From Anaerolineales bacterium (lineage in GTDB: Bacteria; Chloroflexota; Anaerolineae; Anaerolineales; Villigracilaceae): a DNA stretch of 64,000 bases. Positions 24,414 to 32,912 of the stretch are shown one piece after another (within the stretch, counting starts at the first letter, position 1; every line of letters begins with the position of its first letter). The position numbers and the translations under genes were made by a program. Below the pieces are notes generated by a model. That model was not told the DNA's origin. It saw nothing but the letters and a program-made list of their open reading frames with translations, and made no database searches. The stretch lies in assembly GCA_016934715.1 (NCBI GenBank), contig JAFGSI010000067.1:1-64000 (forward strand), read 5' to 3'.

Positions 24414-26054
24414 ATGAGTAAATCGCTTAGTAAATTCTTCCTGATCGCCGTAGCCGCGGCCATGATCCTGACCGCCTGCGGTCCTACGGCGACTCCAGAA
24501 GCGACTGAAGTCGCGGTCGAAACCGAGGCTCCGGCGGATGTCGTCACAGAAGAACCGACCCCGGTGCCGATGGAGCCGGCTGAACTCGAGATCTGGGTCA
24601 GCGGGCGCGTCAGTGAAGCGGGTCCGCCTCCCGAGGATTGGGTGGCTTACCAGATCATCCAGGATGAGTTGCTGATCGACCTGGAATTGGTCCTGCTCCC
24701 GTCGTCAGCGGGTGACCAGGATACCAAGATCAACACTGCCGCGGCAAGCAACTCGCTCCCCGACCTGTTCTTTGTCAGCCGCGACACCCTGTACGACCTG
24801 GTGCAGGTTGGCCTGGTCGCCCCGGTGGACGATCTGCTGCCATTGATGCCTGTTCGTACCGAGACGCATTACAGCGATCCGAACCGCAACGCTTTGGTGA
24901 CCTTCGACGGCCAGATGTACGGCCTGCCGGACCCCGGTCAGATCCCGATGACGGACGGCCTGGTCATCCGCCAGGACTGGCTGGATGCCCTCGGCCTCCA
25001 GGCTCCCACCACGCTGGATGACTTCATGACGGTCGCCACCGCCTTCACCTTCGACGATCCCGACGGAAACGGTCAGGCTGACACCTACGGCTTCTGCGCC
25101 TTCATCGATGGCTCGGGGCTGAGCAACATGGGCCTGGGGCCGCGCTTCAACTTCATCTACGGTGCCTACGGGGTGGCCGGTGTCTGGAATCTCAACAGCG
25201 CCGATGAATTCGGTCTCAACGCCCGCGATCCCCGCTTTATGGAAGCGACCCAGTTCATCCGCAGCATGGTGGAAGCCGGCGTGATCGACCCGGACTGGCC
25301 GACCCTCAGCAAGGATGACTTCCGGGCTGGCTGGAAGCAGGGTCAATGCGGCATCATGAGCGAGAACTTCGCCGCCCTGGCCAACCGCTCGAACTACGCC
25401 GCTTTCGACGAGAACAATCCCGAAGGTGAGTGGGTTGTCATTCCGCCGCCGGTCGGTCCTTACGGCGACAGCTCCGAGGGCGTGATCATCCAGACGGCAC
25501 GCATCTATGCCGTTTCGCAGCGGGCGATCGACGAGGGCAAAGGCCCGGCCATTGCCCGCCTGCTCGAATGGATGGCCACCGATGGTTATATGCTGATGGC
25601 CTTTGGCGAAGAGGGTGTCAACTTCAACCTGGACAACAACGGCTACATCACGTTGGAAGGGATTGATCCCGAGTTGGCCTGGAATACATCCGCCATGCAG
25701 CCCTTGACCCAGCTGGCCAACATGGTCTACATCTTCACGGATGTGGAACTGCAGGCCCGCTACCAGTCGCATACCAGCCTCAACGGCCGCACGATCGAAC
25801 CCCTGGCCTTCCTGGCCGGATTCAGCGAGCAGCCCTGGACGGAGGCGACCGGTTCGGCGATCATCAACCCGCCTGCCAACGCCGCAGACTTCACCCGCTT
25901 CTACAGCGAGAACCTCGTCCAGTTCGTCCTCGGGCAGCAGGATCTGAACGAGGAAACCTGGGCCGCGTTCCTCGAGGGGCTCGACTCCCTGGGCGCGGCG
26001 GATTTGGAAGCCGTGGCCAAGCAAGACCTGATCGATGCCGGTTTCCTGAGATAA
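24414..26054 (+). CDS. ABC importer substrate-binding lipoprotein, LplA-type
   Basis: This 546-residue extracytoplasmic binding protein has a lipoprotein signal, with a short basic start, a hydrophobic stretch and the lipobox LTAC (Cys 22). It then has a Thr/Glu/Pro-rich linker (about residues 23-60) that lifts the domain off the membrane. The body matches family 1 solute-binding proteins of the LplA/LipO type: SLPDLFFVSRDTLYDLVQVGLVAPVDDLLP, then TFDGQMYGLPDPG and LVIRQDWLDALGLQAPTTLDDF. A DPDGNGQADTYGF segment looks like a calcium-binding loop, common in this group. GAGAGGTC precedes ATG 24414. The ligand is inferred to be a galacturonate- or rhamnogalacturonan-derived oligosaccharide. Confidence 0.9.
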   Translation: MSKSLSKFFLIAVAAAMILTACGPTATPEATEVAVETEAPADVVTEEPTPVPMEPAELEIWVSGRVSEAGPPPEDWVAYQIIQDELLIDLELVLLPSSAGDQDTKINTAAASNSLPDLFFVSRDTLYDLVQVGLVAPVDDLLPLMPVRTETHYSDPNRNALVTFDGQMYGLPDPGQIPMTDGLVIRQDWLDALGLQAPTTLDDFMTVATAFTFDDPDGNGQADTYGFCAFIDGSGLSNMGLGPRFNFIYGAYGVAGVWNLNSADEFGLNARDPRFMEATQFIRSMVEAGVIDPDWPTLSKDDFRAGWKQGQCGIMSENFAALANRSNYAAFDENNPEGEWVVIPPPVGPYGDSSEGVIIQTARIYAVSQRAIDEGKGPAIARLLEWMATDGYMLMAFGEEGVNFNLDNNGYITLEGIDPELAWNTSAMQPLTQLANMVYIFTDVELQARYQSHTSLNGRTIEPLAFLAGFSEQPWTEATGSAIINPPANAADFTRFYSENLVQFVLGQQDLNEETWAAFLEGLDSLGAADLEAVAKQDLIDAGFLR

Positions 26055-26073
26055 CCCGGCCTGCGTAATCCAA

Positions 26074-26103
26074 GAGGCGGGCGGCAGATAAACCGCCCGC
26101 CTC
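26074..26103 (+). terminator. Hairpin between binding protein and GH4 genes
   Basis: GAGGCGGGCGG and its exact complement (11 bp) flank a CAGATAAA loop, 19 bases after the lipoprotein stop. No strong T-tract follows. Such hairpins commonly reduce transcription of downstream enzymes relative to the abundant binding protein and protect the upstream mRNA end. Confidence 0.65.
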
Positions 26104-26137
26104 AACTGTACCTTTCCTTTCACCTGTGAGCCAGCCC

Positions 26138-27511
26138 ATGTCTGCAACGGAACTCAAGATCGCTTACCTTGGCGGCGGCAGCCGCGAATGGGCCCGCAAA
26201 CTGATGTTTGATCTGGCTCTCTGCCCAGATCTGGCGGGCGAGGTCGCCCTCTACGATATCGATCCCCAGGCGGCCCGGCTCAACGCGCGCCTGGGCAGCT
26301 GGCTCCAGGATCAGCCCGGAGTCGTCTCGCGCTGGCATTATTCGGTGGCCGAGACCCTGACCGGGGCTCTCCAGGGGGCACATTTCGTCATCCTCTCCAT
26401 CCAGCCCGGCCCGCTGGAAGTGATGGCCGAGGAGATCGCCATCGCCGAAGAATTCGGCCTGTACTACCCGGTCGGGGACACGACCGGGGCTCCAGGCCTG
26501 GTGCGCGGGCTGCGGGCTGCCAGCATCTATGCCGGCTTCGCCCGGGCGATCGCCGACCGGTGTCCTCGGGCCTGGATCATCAATTACAGCAACCCGATGG
26601 CGATCTGCACGCGGACCCTGACCCGGGTTGCCCCCGGGCTCAAAGTGATCGGATGCTGTCATGAGGTCTTCTCCACGCAGCGCATGCTGGCCCGGATCGT
26701 GGGGCAGTCCCTGAACATCGCGCCTCCCGCCCGGGAGGAGATCGAGGTCAATGTCCTGGGCCTCAACCACTTCACCTGGGTCGATCGGGCCACCTGGCAG
26801 GGGCGCGATCTCTTCGCCTTGCTGGGCGAGCACATCGCCTGCCCCGGGGTCCTGCGCCCGTACACCCGGGCGGAGGTCGAAGGCTGGAACGACTGGTTCC
26901 ATTGCGAGGACCAGGTCAAGTTTGCCCTCTTCCAGCACTACGGCATCCTGCCCGCCGCCGGGGACCGGCACCTGGTGGAATTCCTGCCTGGCTTCATCCT
27001 CTCGCCGGAGACCCTGTTCCGCTGGGGCTTGATCCGCACCCCGGTCCGCTGGCGCATCGCGCGCTGGAGATCTGCCCCGCAGCGGACCCGCGACCTGATG
27101 TCCGGCCGTACACCGCTCGCGCTGAAGGCCAGCGGCGAGGAAGGGCTGAACATCCTCAAGGCCCTGATCGGGCTTGGAGATCTGACCACCAATCTCAACC
27201 TCAGCAACACCGGCCAGGTCGCCAATCTTCCCCTGGAGCGGGTCGTCGAGACCAACGCCCGCCTCGGCCGGGACCAGGTTTCCCCGTTGTCTTCGGGCGC
27301 CTTGCCTGCCGGGCTGGCCGAACTGATCGCCCGGCACAGCGCCAACCAGGAGCTCATCGTCACAGCCGCGCTGGAACGCAACAAGGAACTCGCCTTCCAG
27401 GCGGTCTTCGCGGACCCCTCCTCCCACCTGCCGATCGATTCGGCCTGGGACATGTTCAAGCGCATGCTGCTGGCCAGCCGCGCTGACCTGCCCGGCTGGA
27501 ATTTTGACTGA
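26138..27511 (+). CDS. GH4 family glycosidase, LplD-like (probable alpha-galacturonidase)
   Basis: This 457-residue protein belongs to glycoside hydrolase family 4, which cleaves by an NAD- and Mn-dependent redox mechanism. The N-terminal KIAYLGGGSREWARKLMFDLA is the NAD-binding fold of the family, followed by VALYDIDPQAARLN. The metal site is suggested by NYSNPMAICTRTL and GCCHEVFSTQ (Cys and His), and NVLGLNHFTWV is the usual downstream block. Substrate class cannot be read from motifs alone. The neighbours (LplABC-type importer, GH105, GH28, uronate genes) favour an alpha-galacturonidase of the LplD type. ATG 26138 is preferred over GTG 26126. The stop lies 19 bases before the GH105 start. 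Confidence 0.85.
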   Translation: MSATELKIAYLGGGSREWARKLMFDLALCPDLAGEVALYDIDPQAARLNARLGSWLQDQPGVVSRWHYSVAETLTGALQGAHFVILSIQPGPLEVMAEEIAIAEEFGLYYPVGDTTGAPGLVRGLRAASIYAGFARAIADRCPRAWIINYSNPMAICTRTLTRVAPGLKVIGCCHEVFSTQRMLARIVGQSLNIAPPAREEIEVNVLGLNHFTWVDRATWQGRDLFALLGEHIACPGVLRPYTRAEVEGWNDWFHCEDQVKFALFQHYGILPAAGDRHLVEFLPGFILSPETLFRWGLIRTPVRWRIARWRSAPQRTRDLMSGRTPLALKASGEEGLNILKALIGLGDLTTNLNLSNTGQVANLPLERVVETNARLGRDQVSPLSSGALPAGLAELIARHSANQELIVTAALERNKELAFQAVFADPSSHLPIDSAWDMFKRMLLASRADLPGWNFD

Positions 27512-27530
27512 AATCAGCATAGGCCTTATC

Positions 27531-28667
27531 ATGTCTCGAACCTCATTGCAGACCGTTCTCCAGATGCAATCCTGGGCAATCCGGATGGCGGATTCCGTTG
27601 TCCAGTCTTATCCGATCGAGCAGTGGAGCTGGCACTACGAGCACGGCCTGGTCGTCAAGGCGATCTATGAGACCGGGGATGCATTCGATATTCCTCGGCT
27701 GGTAGCGTTCGCGCATGCCTGGGTCGACCATTTCGTCACCCCCACCGGCCACATTCGCAGCTACCGCCAGGCCGATTTCAATCTCGACCAGATCAATCCC
27801 GGCAAACTGCTCTTCCCGTTCTATCGAAAAACGGGTGAGGATCGCTATGCCCGGGCCCTGGAATTCCTCTATGTTCAACTGCAGCGCCAGCCGCGCACAG
27901 AAAATGGTGCTTTCTGGCACAAGAAGATCTATCCCCACCAGGTCTGGCTGGACGGGCTTTTCATGGCGGCCCCGTTCATGGTCGAGTACGGGCAGACCTT
28001 CCAGGCCCCGCAGATCTTCGAGGATGTGATCCGCCAGCTCATGCAGATCGAGGAGCACGCCCGCGACCCGCAGACCGGCCTGCTCTATCATGCCTGGGAC
28101 GCGAAACGTGCCCAGCGATGGGCGGATCCACAGACCGGCTGTTCGCCCCATTTCTGGGGCCGGGCCCTGGGCTGGTATGCCATGGCCCTGGTCGACGTGC
28201 TGGCCCTGCTGGCGGCTGACCAGAATGGGCGTGCGGAGCTGGTTGCCATCTTGCAACGCCTTGCTTCCGCCCTGCTGCGCTACCAGGATACCGCCACCGG
28301 CCTGTGGTACCAGGTGGTCGACCTGGCGGGGCGTCCTGGCAATTACCTTGAATCGTCGGTCTCGGCGATGCTGGCCTATGCCTTGGCCAGGGCGGTTCGC
28401 CTGGACTGCCTGCCGGCGGACTACCTCCTGGTGGCCCAGCGCGCCTACCGCGGCCTGCTGGAGAACAAGATCAAGATGGACGCAGGTGGGAACCTCATTC
28501 TGGATGGCACCTGCAGCGTGGCCGGGCTGGGCGGCCGTCCCTACCGGGATGGTTCCTACGCGTATTACATTGGAGAAAAGACCGCGGCCAACGACTTCAA
28601 AGGCGTGGGACCGTTCATCCTGGCTTCCCTGGAATTGGAAGCAGCCGGGGGCGAGGAGGGCGGATGA
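27531..28667 (+). CDS. GH105 unsaturated rhamnogalacturonyl/uronyl hydrolase (YteR-like)
   Basis: This 378-residue protein belongs to the GH105 alpha/alpha-barrel family (YteR/YesR), which removes the 4,5-unsaturated uronic acid left by pectate or rhamnogalacturonan lyases. Diagnostic stretches are WSWHYEHGLVVKAIYE, HQVWLDGLFMAAPFMVEYG (with the Asp that acts as general acid) and HFWGRALGWYAMALVDVL. GTCSVAGLGGRPYRDGSYAYYIGEK marks the substrate loop, and the C-terminus reads NDFKGVGPFILASLELE. There is no signal peptide, so it works on imported oligosaccharides. The start is ATG 27531. The stop overlaps the GH28 start (ATGA). Confidence 0.9.
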   Translation: MSRTSLQTVLQMQSWAIRMADSVVQSYPIEQWSWHYEHGLVVKAIYETGDAFDIPRLVAFAHAWVDHFVTPTGHIRSYRQADFNLDQINPGKLLFPFYRKTGEDRYARALEFLYVQLQRQPRTENGAFWHKKIYPHQVWLDGLFMAAPFMVEYGQTFQAPQIFEDVIRQLMQIEEHARDPQTGLLYHAWDAKRAQRWADPQTGCSPHFWGRALGWYAMALVDVLALLAADQNGRAELVAILQRLASALLRYQDTATGLWYQVVDLAGRPGNYLESSVSAMLAYALARAVRLDCLPADYLLVAQRAYRGLLENKIKMDAGGNLILDGTCSVAGLGGRPYRDGSYAYYIGEKTAANDFKGVGPFILASLELEAAGGEEGG

Positions 28668-30202
28668 AAGCCTCCGTGATCCTGCCCGGGCAGGGAAACC
28701 CGGTCACGGCCCGCCTCTTTGGGGCGCGTGGGGATGGCAAGACCCGCGACACTGCCGCGCTGCAGGCCGCCATCGATGCCTGCGCCAGCCAGGGCGGGGG
28801 CACGGTCGTTATCCCGGCCGGGCAGTACCTGACCGGCTCGCTCTTCTTGCACGATGACATCAGTCTCTACCTGGATGCCGGGGCGACCCTGCTTGGCAGC
28901 CAGGATCCGGCCGATTATCCCGTCACTTCCAGCCGCTGGGAGGGGACCGAACAACCCACCTATGCCCCCTTGATCGGCGGGGGCCGCCTGCGCAACATTG
29001 CCATTCTCGGGCGCGGGACCATTGACGGGCGCGGCGACTTCTGGTGGACAGCCTGCCGGGAGAAGCGCCTGTCCTACCCGCGCCCGCGTCTGATCGGTTT
29101 TCATGACTGCACCAATCTGCTGATCGAGGGCGTGACGCTGATCAATTCACCCAGCTGGACGCTCAATCCGGTGCGCTGCCAGAATGTGACCGTGCACGCT
29201 GTCACCATCATCAACCCTCCGGACTCGCCCAACACGGATGGGATCAATCCCGATTCGTGCCGCTTCGTGCGCATCTCTGACTGCTACGTCAGCGTGGGGG
29301 ACGATTGCATCACGATCAAATCGGGCACCCAGCACGAGAAACCGGAGTACCACGCCCCCTGCCGCGACATCGCCATCACCAACTGCACCCTCGAGCGCGG
29401 TCACGGCGGGGTGGTGATCGGCAGTGAGATGAGCGGTGATGTCCAGAATGTGGTGATCTCCAATTGTATTTTCGTCGGCACCGACCGCGGCATCCGCTTC
29501 AAGTCACGGCGCGGGCGCGGCGGTGTGGTCGAGGATGTGCGCATCAGCAACCTGATCATGGAGAATGTGCTCTGCCCGCTGACCATGAACCTGTACTACG
29601 GCTGCGGGGCGTGGGGCGATCCCGAGGTCTCGGACAAGAAGCACCACCCGATCGATGACGGGACGCCCCGTTTCCGGCGCATCCACCTCAGCCACATCAC
29701 GGCCCGCAATGTCAGGCTGGCCGCCGGTTTCGTATACGGGCTGGCGGAAATGCCGGTCGAGGACCTGACCCTGTCTGACGTCTCGATCTCGATCACCAGC
29801 GAGGCCGAAGCCGGTTACCCTGAAATGGCGGATGACATCCCCGAGATGCAGCAGGCCGGATTCTTCGTCCGCAACGCCCACCGCCTGCGCCTGGAACGGG
29901 TCGAGATCAGCAATCAGCGCGGTCCGGCCTTCGATATCGGCGAGGCATCCCAGATCGAGATCAGCACCTGTGGCACGCCCACACCTGCCGCGGGCCAGCC
30001 GGTCATCCGCCTGCAGAATGTGGCGTCGGCTTTTGTGCGCGCCTGCCGGCAAGAATCAGAGGACCACATCTTCCTGCAGATCGAGGGCAGCCGGACCCGC
30101 GACCTGGTCCTGGCCGGCAATGCCCTGACCTCTGCTGCCGTACAGAGCGGGGCGGACGTGCCGCCGGACGCGCTGCAGATCATCTCTGGAGAGATCCTAT
30201 GA
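28664..30202 (+). CDS. GH28 polygalacturonase-like glycosidase (cytosolic)
   Basis: This 512-residue right-handed beta-helix enzyme belongs to glycoside hydrolase family 28. The catalytic motifs are all present: NTDGINPDSC (first Asp), VSVGDDCITIKSG (Asp pair), RGHGGVVIGSEMSG (His) and IRFKSRRGRGG (Arg-x-Lys). The N-terminus NPVTARLFGARGDGKTRDTAALQAAIDAC is the usual opening. No signal peptide is present, so it probably trims imported oligogalacturonides or rhamnogalacturonan fragments from an end and does not attack polymer outside the cell. It overlaps GH105 upstream and kdgK downstream by four bases each. Confidence 0.92.
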   Translation: MKASVILPGQGNPVTARLFGARGDGKTRDTAALQAAIDACASQGGGTVVIPAGQYLTGSLFLHDDISLYLDAGATLLGSQDPADYPVTSSRWEGTEQPTYAPLIGGGRLRNIAILGRGTIDGRGDFWWTACREKRLSYPRPRLIGFHDCTNLLIEGVTLINSPSWTLNPVRCQNVTVHAVTIINPPDSPNTDGINPDSCRFVRISDCYVSVGDDCITIKSGTQHEKPEYHAPCRDIAITNCTLERGHGGVVIGSEMSGDVQNVVISNCIFVGTDRGIRFKSRRGRGGVVEDVRISNLIMENVLCPLTMNLYYGCGAWGDPEVSDKKHHPIDDGTPRFRRIHLSHITARNVRLAAGFVYGLAEMPVEDLTLSDVSISITSEAEAGYPEMADDIPEMQQAGFFVRNAHRLRLERVEISNQRGPAFDIGEASQIEISTCGTPTPAAGQPVIRLQNVASAFVRACRQESEDHIFLQIEGSRTRDLVLAGNALTSAAVQSGADVPPDALQIISGEIL

Positions 30203-31230
30203 AAGTCGTCACCTTTGGCGAGATCATGCTGCGCCTGGCGCCGCCCGGGTTCCAGCGTTTCACGCAGGCGCGCCGTTTCGAGGCGACCTACGGCGGTGGG
30301 GAGGCCAACGTGGCCGTCTCACTGGCCAACTACGGGGAAGCGGTGGAATTCGTCACCCGCCTGCCCAAGAACGATCTGGGCGAGGCCTGCTTGAGAAGCC
30401 TGCGTTTCCACGGGGTGGGTACGGAACACATCCTGCGCGGCGGCGAACGGATCGGGATCTACTTTCTCGAGACCGGGGCGGCCCAGCGCGCCAGCAAGGT
30501 GATCTATGACCGGGCCGGGTCGAGCTTTGCAACCCTCCAGCCGGGGCTGATCAACTGGGAATCCGTCTTTTCCGGCGCCGACTGGTTCCACTGGACCGGC
30601 ATCACCCCGGCCGTATCACAGGAGGCGGCTGAATCCTGTCACGAGGCGATCGAAGCCGCCCGGAGGCTGGGACTCACGGTCTCGTGCGACCTGAACTACC
30701 GCGCCAAGCTGTGGAAGTGGGGCCGTCCGGCCGGGGAGGTGATGTCCGACCTGGTCGGCCTGTGCCAGGTGGCCCTCGGCAATGAAGAGGATGCCGATAA
30801 GATCTTTGGCATCCGCGCCGCCGGGGCCGAAGTGACCGCCGGGAAGGTGGCGGCGGACCAGTACCGATTCGTCTGCGAGGCGCTGGCGGATCGTTTTCCC
30901 AGCCTCGAGACGATCTCCATCACCCTGCGCGGCTCACACTCGGCCAGTCACAACAGCTGGTCGGGCGTGCTCTGGCAGAAAAGCAATTTCTACGCCGCGC
31001 CCACCTACGAGATCCTGCCCATTGTCGACCGGGTTGGCGGTGGGGACGCCTTCATGGGCGGGCTGATCCACGGCCTGCGTGCCTATCCTGACGACCCCCG
31101 CAGGGCACTCGATTTTGCCGCCGCGGCCGCCTGCCTCAAGCACTCCATCTCCGGCGACTTCAACCTGGCCAGTGCCGACGAGGTCGAGGCGCTGATGGCT
31201 GGGGACGCCTCGGGGCGCGTCTCCCGCTGA
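30199..31230 (+). CDS. kdgK: 2-keto-3-deoxygluconate kinase
   Basis: This 343-residue PfkB-family kinase phosphorylates 2-keto-3-deoxygluconate to KDPG, the step before the aldolase. It begins KVVTFGEIMLRLAPPGFQRFTQARRFEATYGGGEANVAVSLANYG, which is close to known KdgK proteins. It shows the ribokinase-type Gly pair, SCDLNYRAKLWKWG and the C-terminal anion-hole signature RVGGGDAFMGGLIHGL with the catalytic Asp. ATG 30199 overlaps the GH28 stop. Gene position between glycosidases and eda supports this role. A second, more divergent PfkB kinase is at the end of the same locus. Confidence 0.9.
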   Translation: MKVVTFGEIMLRLAPPGFQRFTQARRFEATYGGGEANVAVSLANYGEAVEFVTRLPKNDLGEACLRSLRFHGVGTEHILRGGERIGIYFLETGAAQRASKVIYDRAGSSFATLQPGLINWESVFSGADWFHWTGITPAVSQEAAESCHEAIEAARRLGLTVSCDLNYRAKLWKWGRPAGEVMSDLVGLCQVALGNEEDADKIFGIRAAGAEVTAGKVAADQYRFVCEALADRFPSLETISITLRGSHSASHNSWSGVLWQKSNFYAAPTYEILPIVDRVGGGDAFMGGLIHGLRAYPDDPRRALDFAAAAACLKHSISGDFNLASADEVEALMAGDASGRVSR

Positions 31231-31240
31231 GGGGGGTGCC

Positions 31241-32125
31241 ATGCGGCTGGTCACATTCCGCTACCGGGAGCGGGTCCGCATTGGGGCGCTGGTCGACCGC
31301 GGCGGTGAAACCTATGTTCAGAGCCTGGACCAGGGACAGCAAGCGTTTCCTACCAGTCTTCTCTCTCTCCTGACTGCCAGGGCTTCCGCGTCGGTGGGGG
31401 CGCGTGAGGCCCTGGCGTCCGGGGCGGCGGCGGAGTGGATCCCGGAACGGGAAGTGACCCTGCTGGCGCCCGTGCCGCGCCCGGGCAAGATCCTGTGCGT
31501 GGGGCACAACTACGCGGGCCACATCGGCATCGGACGCAGCCGCCCGCCCGAGTACCCGACCATTTTCAGCAAGACGGCCAACACCATCATCGGGCCGGCC
31601 GACCCCATCCTCCTGCCGCGCCTGACTGCCCAGTTGGATTACGAGGCCGAACTGGCAGTCATCATCGGCCGGGGCGGACGTTACATCTCCGAGGCCTCTG
31701 CCCTCGAGCATGTGGCCGGTTATGCTGCCTTCAACGACGTCAGCGCCCGTGATATCCAGAAACGCACCGGCCAGTGGATGCTGGGCAAGTCGTTCGATAC
31801 CTTTGGACCGCTCGGCCCGGCGCTGGTCACGGCCGACGAAATCCCCGATCCGCACTGCCTCGACCTGGAGTTGACGGTCAACGGCGTGCCCAAACAGCGG
31901 GCCAACACCCGCGACCTGATCTTCTCCGTCCCGTTCCTGGTGGCCTACTTGAGCTCGGTGCTGACCCTCGAGCCGGGCGACGTGATCGCCACCGGGACCC
32001 CGGCCAAACTGCCCGCGGCGGCCGACCCGCAGCGCTTCCTCGAACCCGGCGATGTGGTGCGGGTCACGATCGAGAAGATCGGCAGCCTGAACAACCCGAT
32101 CGTGGCCGAGCCGGACGGCCAGTAG
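31241..32125 (+). CDS. Fumarylacetoacetate hydrolase (FAH) family protein
   Basis: This 294-residue protein belongs to the FAH family of metal-dependent enzymes that split or hydrate 2,4-diketo and related acids. It has the N-terminal lid-type domain followed by the core with ILCVGHNYAGHIG, LDYEAELAVIIGRGG (metal-binding Glu residues) and AFNDVSARDIQKRTGQW. The FDTFGPLGPALVTADE and GDVIATGTPAK blocks follow. In pectin loci such proteins could act in a diketo pathway, for example on a 2,4-diketo-3-deoxy acid derived from L-rhamnose, because rhamnogalacturonan also yields rhamnose. No rhamnose dehydrogenase is in the window, so the substrate is open. Confidence 0.85.
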   Translation: MRLVTFRYRERVRIGALVDRGGETYVQSLDQGQQAFPTSLLSLLTARASASVGAREALASGAAAEWIPEREVTLLAPVPRPGKILCVGHNYAGHIGIGRSRPPEYPTIFSKTANTIIGPADPILLPRLTAQLDYEAELAVIIGRGGRYISEASALEHVAGYAAFNDVSARDIQKRTGQWMLGKSFDTFGPLGPALVTADEIPDPHCLDLELTVNGVPKQRANTRDLIFSVPFLVAYLSSVLTLEPGDVIATGTPAKLPAAADPQRFLEPGDVVRVTIEKIGSLNNPIVAEPDGQ

Positions 32126-32141
32126 AAAGGAGACACTTCGT

Positions 32142-32819
32142 ATGGCTCGTTTCATGCGTCTGGACGTCATCCAGACCCTGCTCGAGATCGGTGTCCTGCC
32201 GCTGTTCTACCAGGGTGACATGGAGACCGCCTTCGAACTGGTGAAGGCCTGTGCCCGCGGCGGGGCCCGGGCGATCGAGTTCACCAACCGCGGCGAACTG
32301 GCCTACCCGGTCTTCGCCGAACTGGTCCGGCGCTTTGCTCAGGCTGATCCCGACGTGATCCTGGGGGTCGGGTCGGTCATCGACGCCCCGACCGCGGCGC
32401 TCTTCCTGGCGGCCGGGGCCAACTTCATCGTCGGACCGAGCTTCAATCCCGAGATCGCCCGGCTGTGCAACCGGCGCAAGCTGCTCTACCTCCCGGGCTG
32501 CGCCACGGAGACCGAGATCTCCACCGCCGAGGAGTTCGGCGCCGAGATCTGCAAGGTCTTCCCCGGGGAGACCGTCGGCGGGCCGGCGTTCATAAAGGCC
32601 GTCATGGCGCCCTGCCCCTGGCACCGCCTGATCCCCACTGGCGGCGTGGATGCCAGCCAGGCCAGCATCCGCGAATGGATCCGGGCCGGTGCGGCGGCGG
32701 TCGGGTTGGGCAGCAAGCTGGTTTCCGCCCGGGCGGTTGCTGACCAGGATTACGATGGCATCGCCTCCAGAACGGCCGACTGCATTGCGTGGGTCAAGGC
32801 GGCGCGGAGCGTCCCATAA
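32142..32819 (+). CDS. eda: KDPG/KHG aldolase
   Basis: This 225-residue class I aldolase would split 2-keto-3-deoxy-6-phosphogluconate into pyruvate and glyceraldehyde-3-phosphate. Family motifs include IEFTNRGE (catalytic Glu region), VGSVIDAPTAALFLAAGANFIVGP, LPGCATETEISTAEEFGAEICKVFPGETVGGPAFIKAV (with the Schiff-base Lys in CKVFP) and IPTGGVDASQ. It starts at ATG 32142 behind AAAGGAGA. The usual KLFPA reads KVFPG here, a mild deviation within the family. The gene completes the KdgK-Eda route in the same operon. Confidence 0.9.
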   Translation: MARFMRLDVIQTLLEIGVLPLFYQGDMETAFELVKACARGGARAIEFTNRGELAYPVFAELVRRFAQADPDVILGVGSVIDAPTAALFLAAGANFIVGPSFNPEIARLCNRRKLLYLPGCATETEISTAEEFGAEICKVFPGETVGGPAFIKAVMAPCPWHRLIPTGGVDASQASIREWIRAGAAAVGLGSKLVSARAVADQDYDGIASRTADCIAWVKAARSVP

Positions 32820-32912
32820 CCCGGAATGATCGCTGCAAGCAGCGCACACAGGCGCGCCGGGAACTATTTCAACTGCTGATTTAGCCAGGCAATCACGAAA
32901 GGAGTTGCTGAG

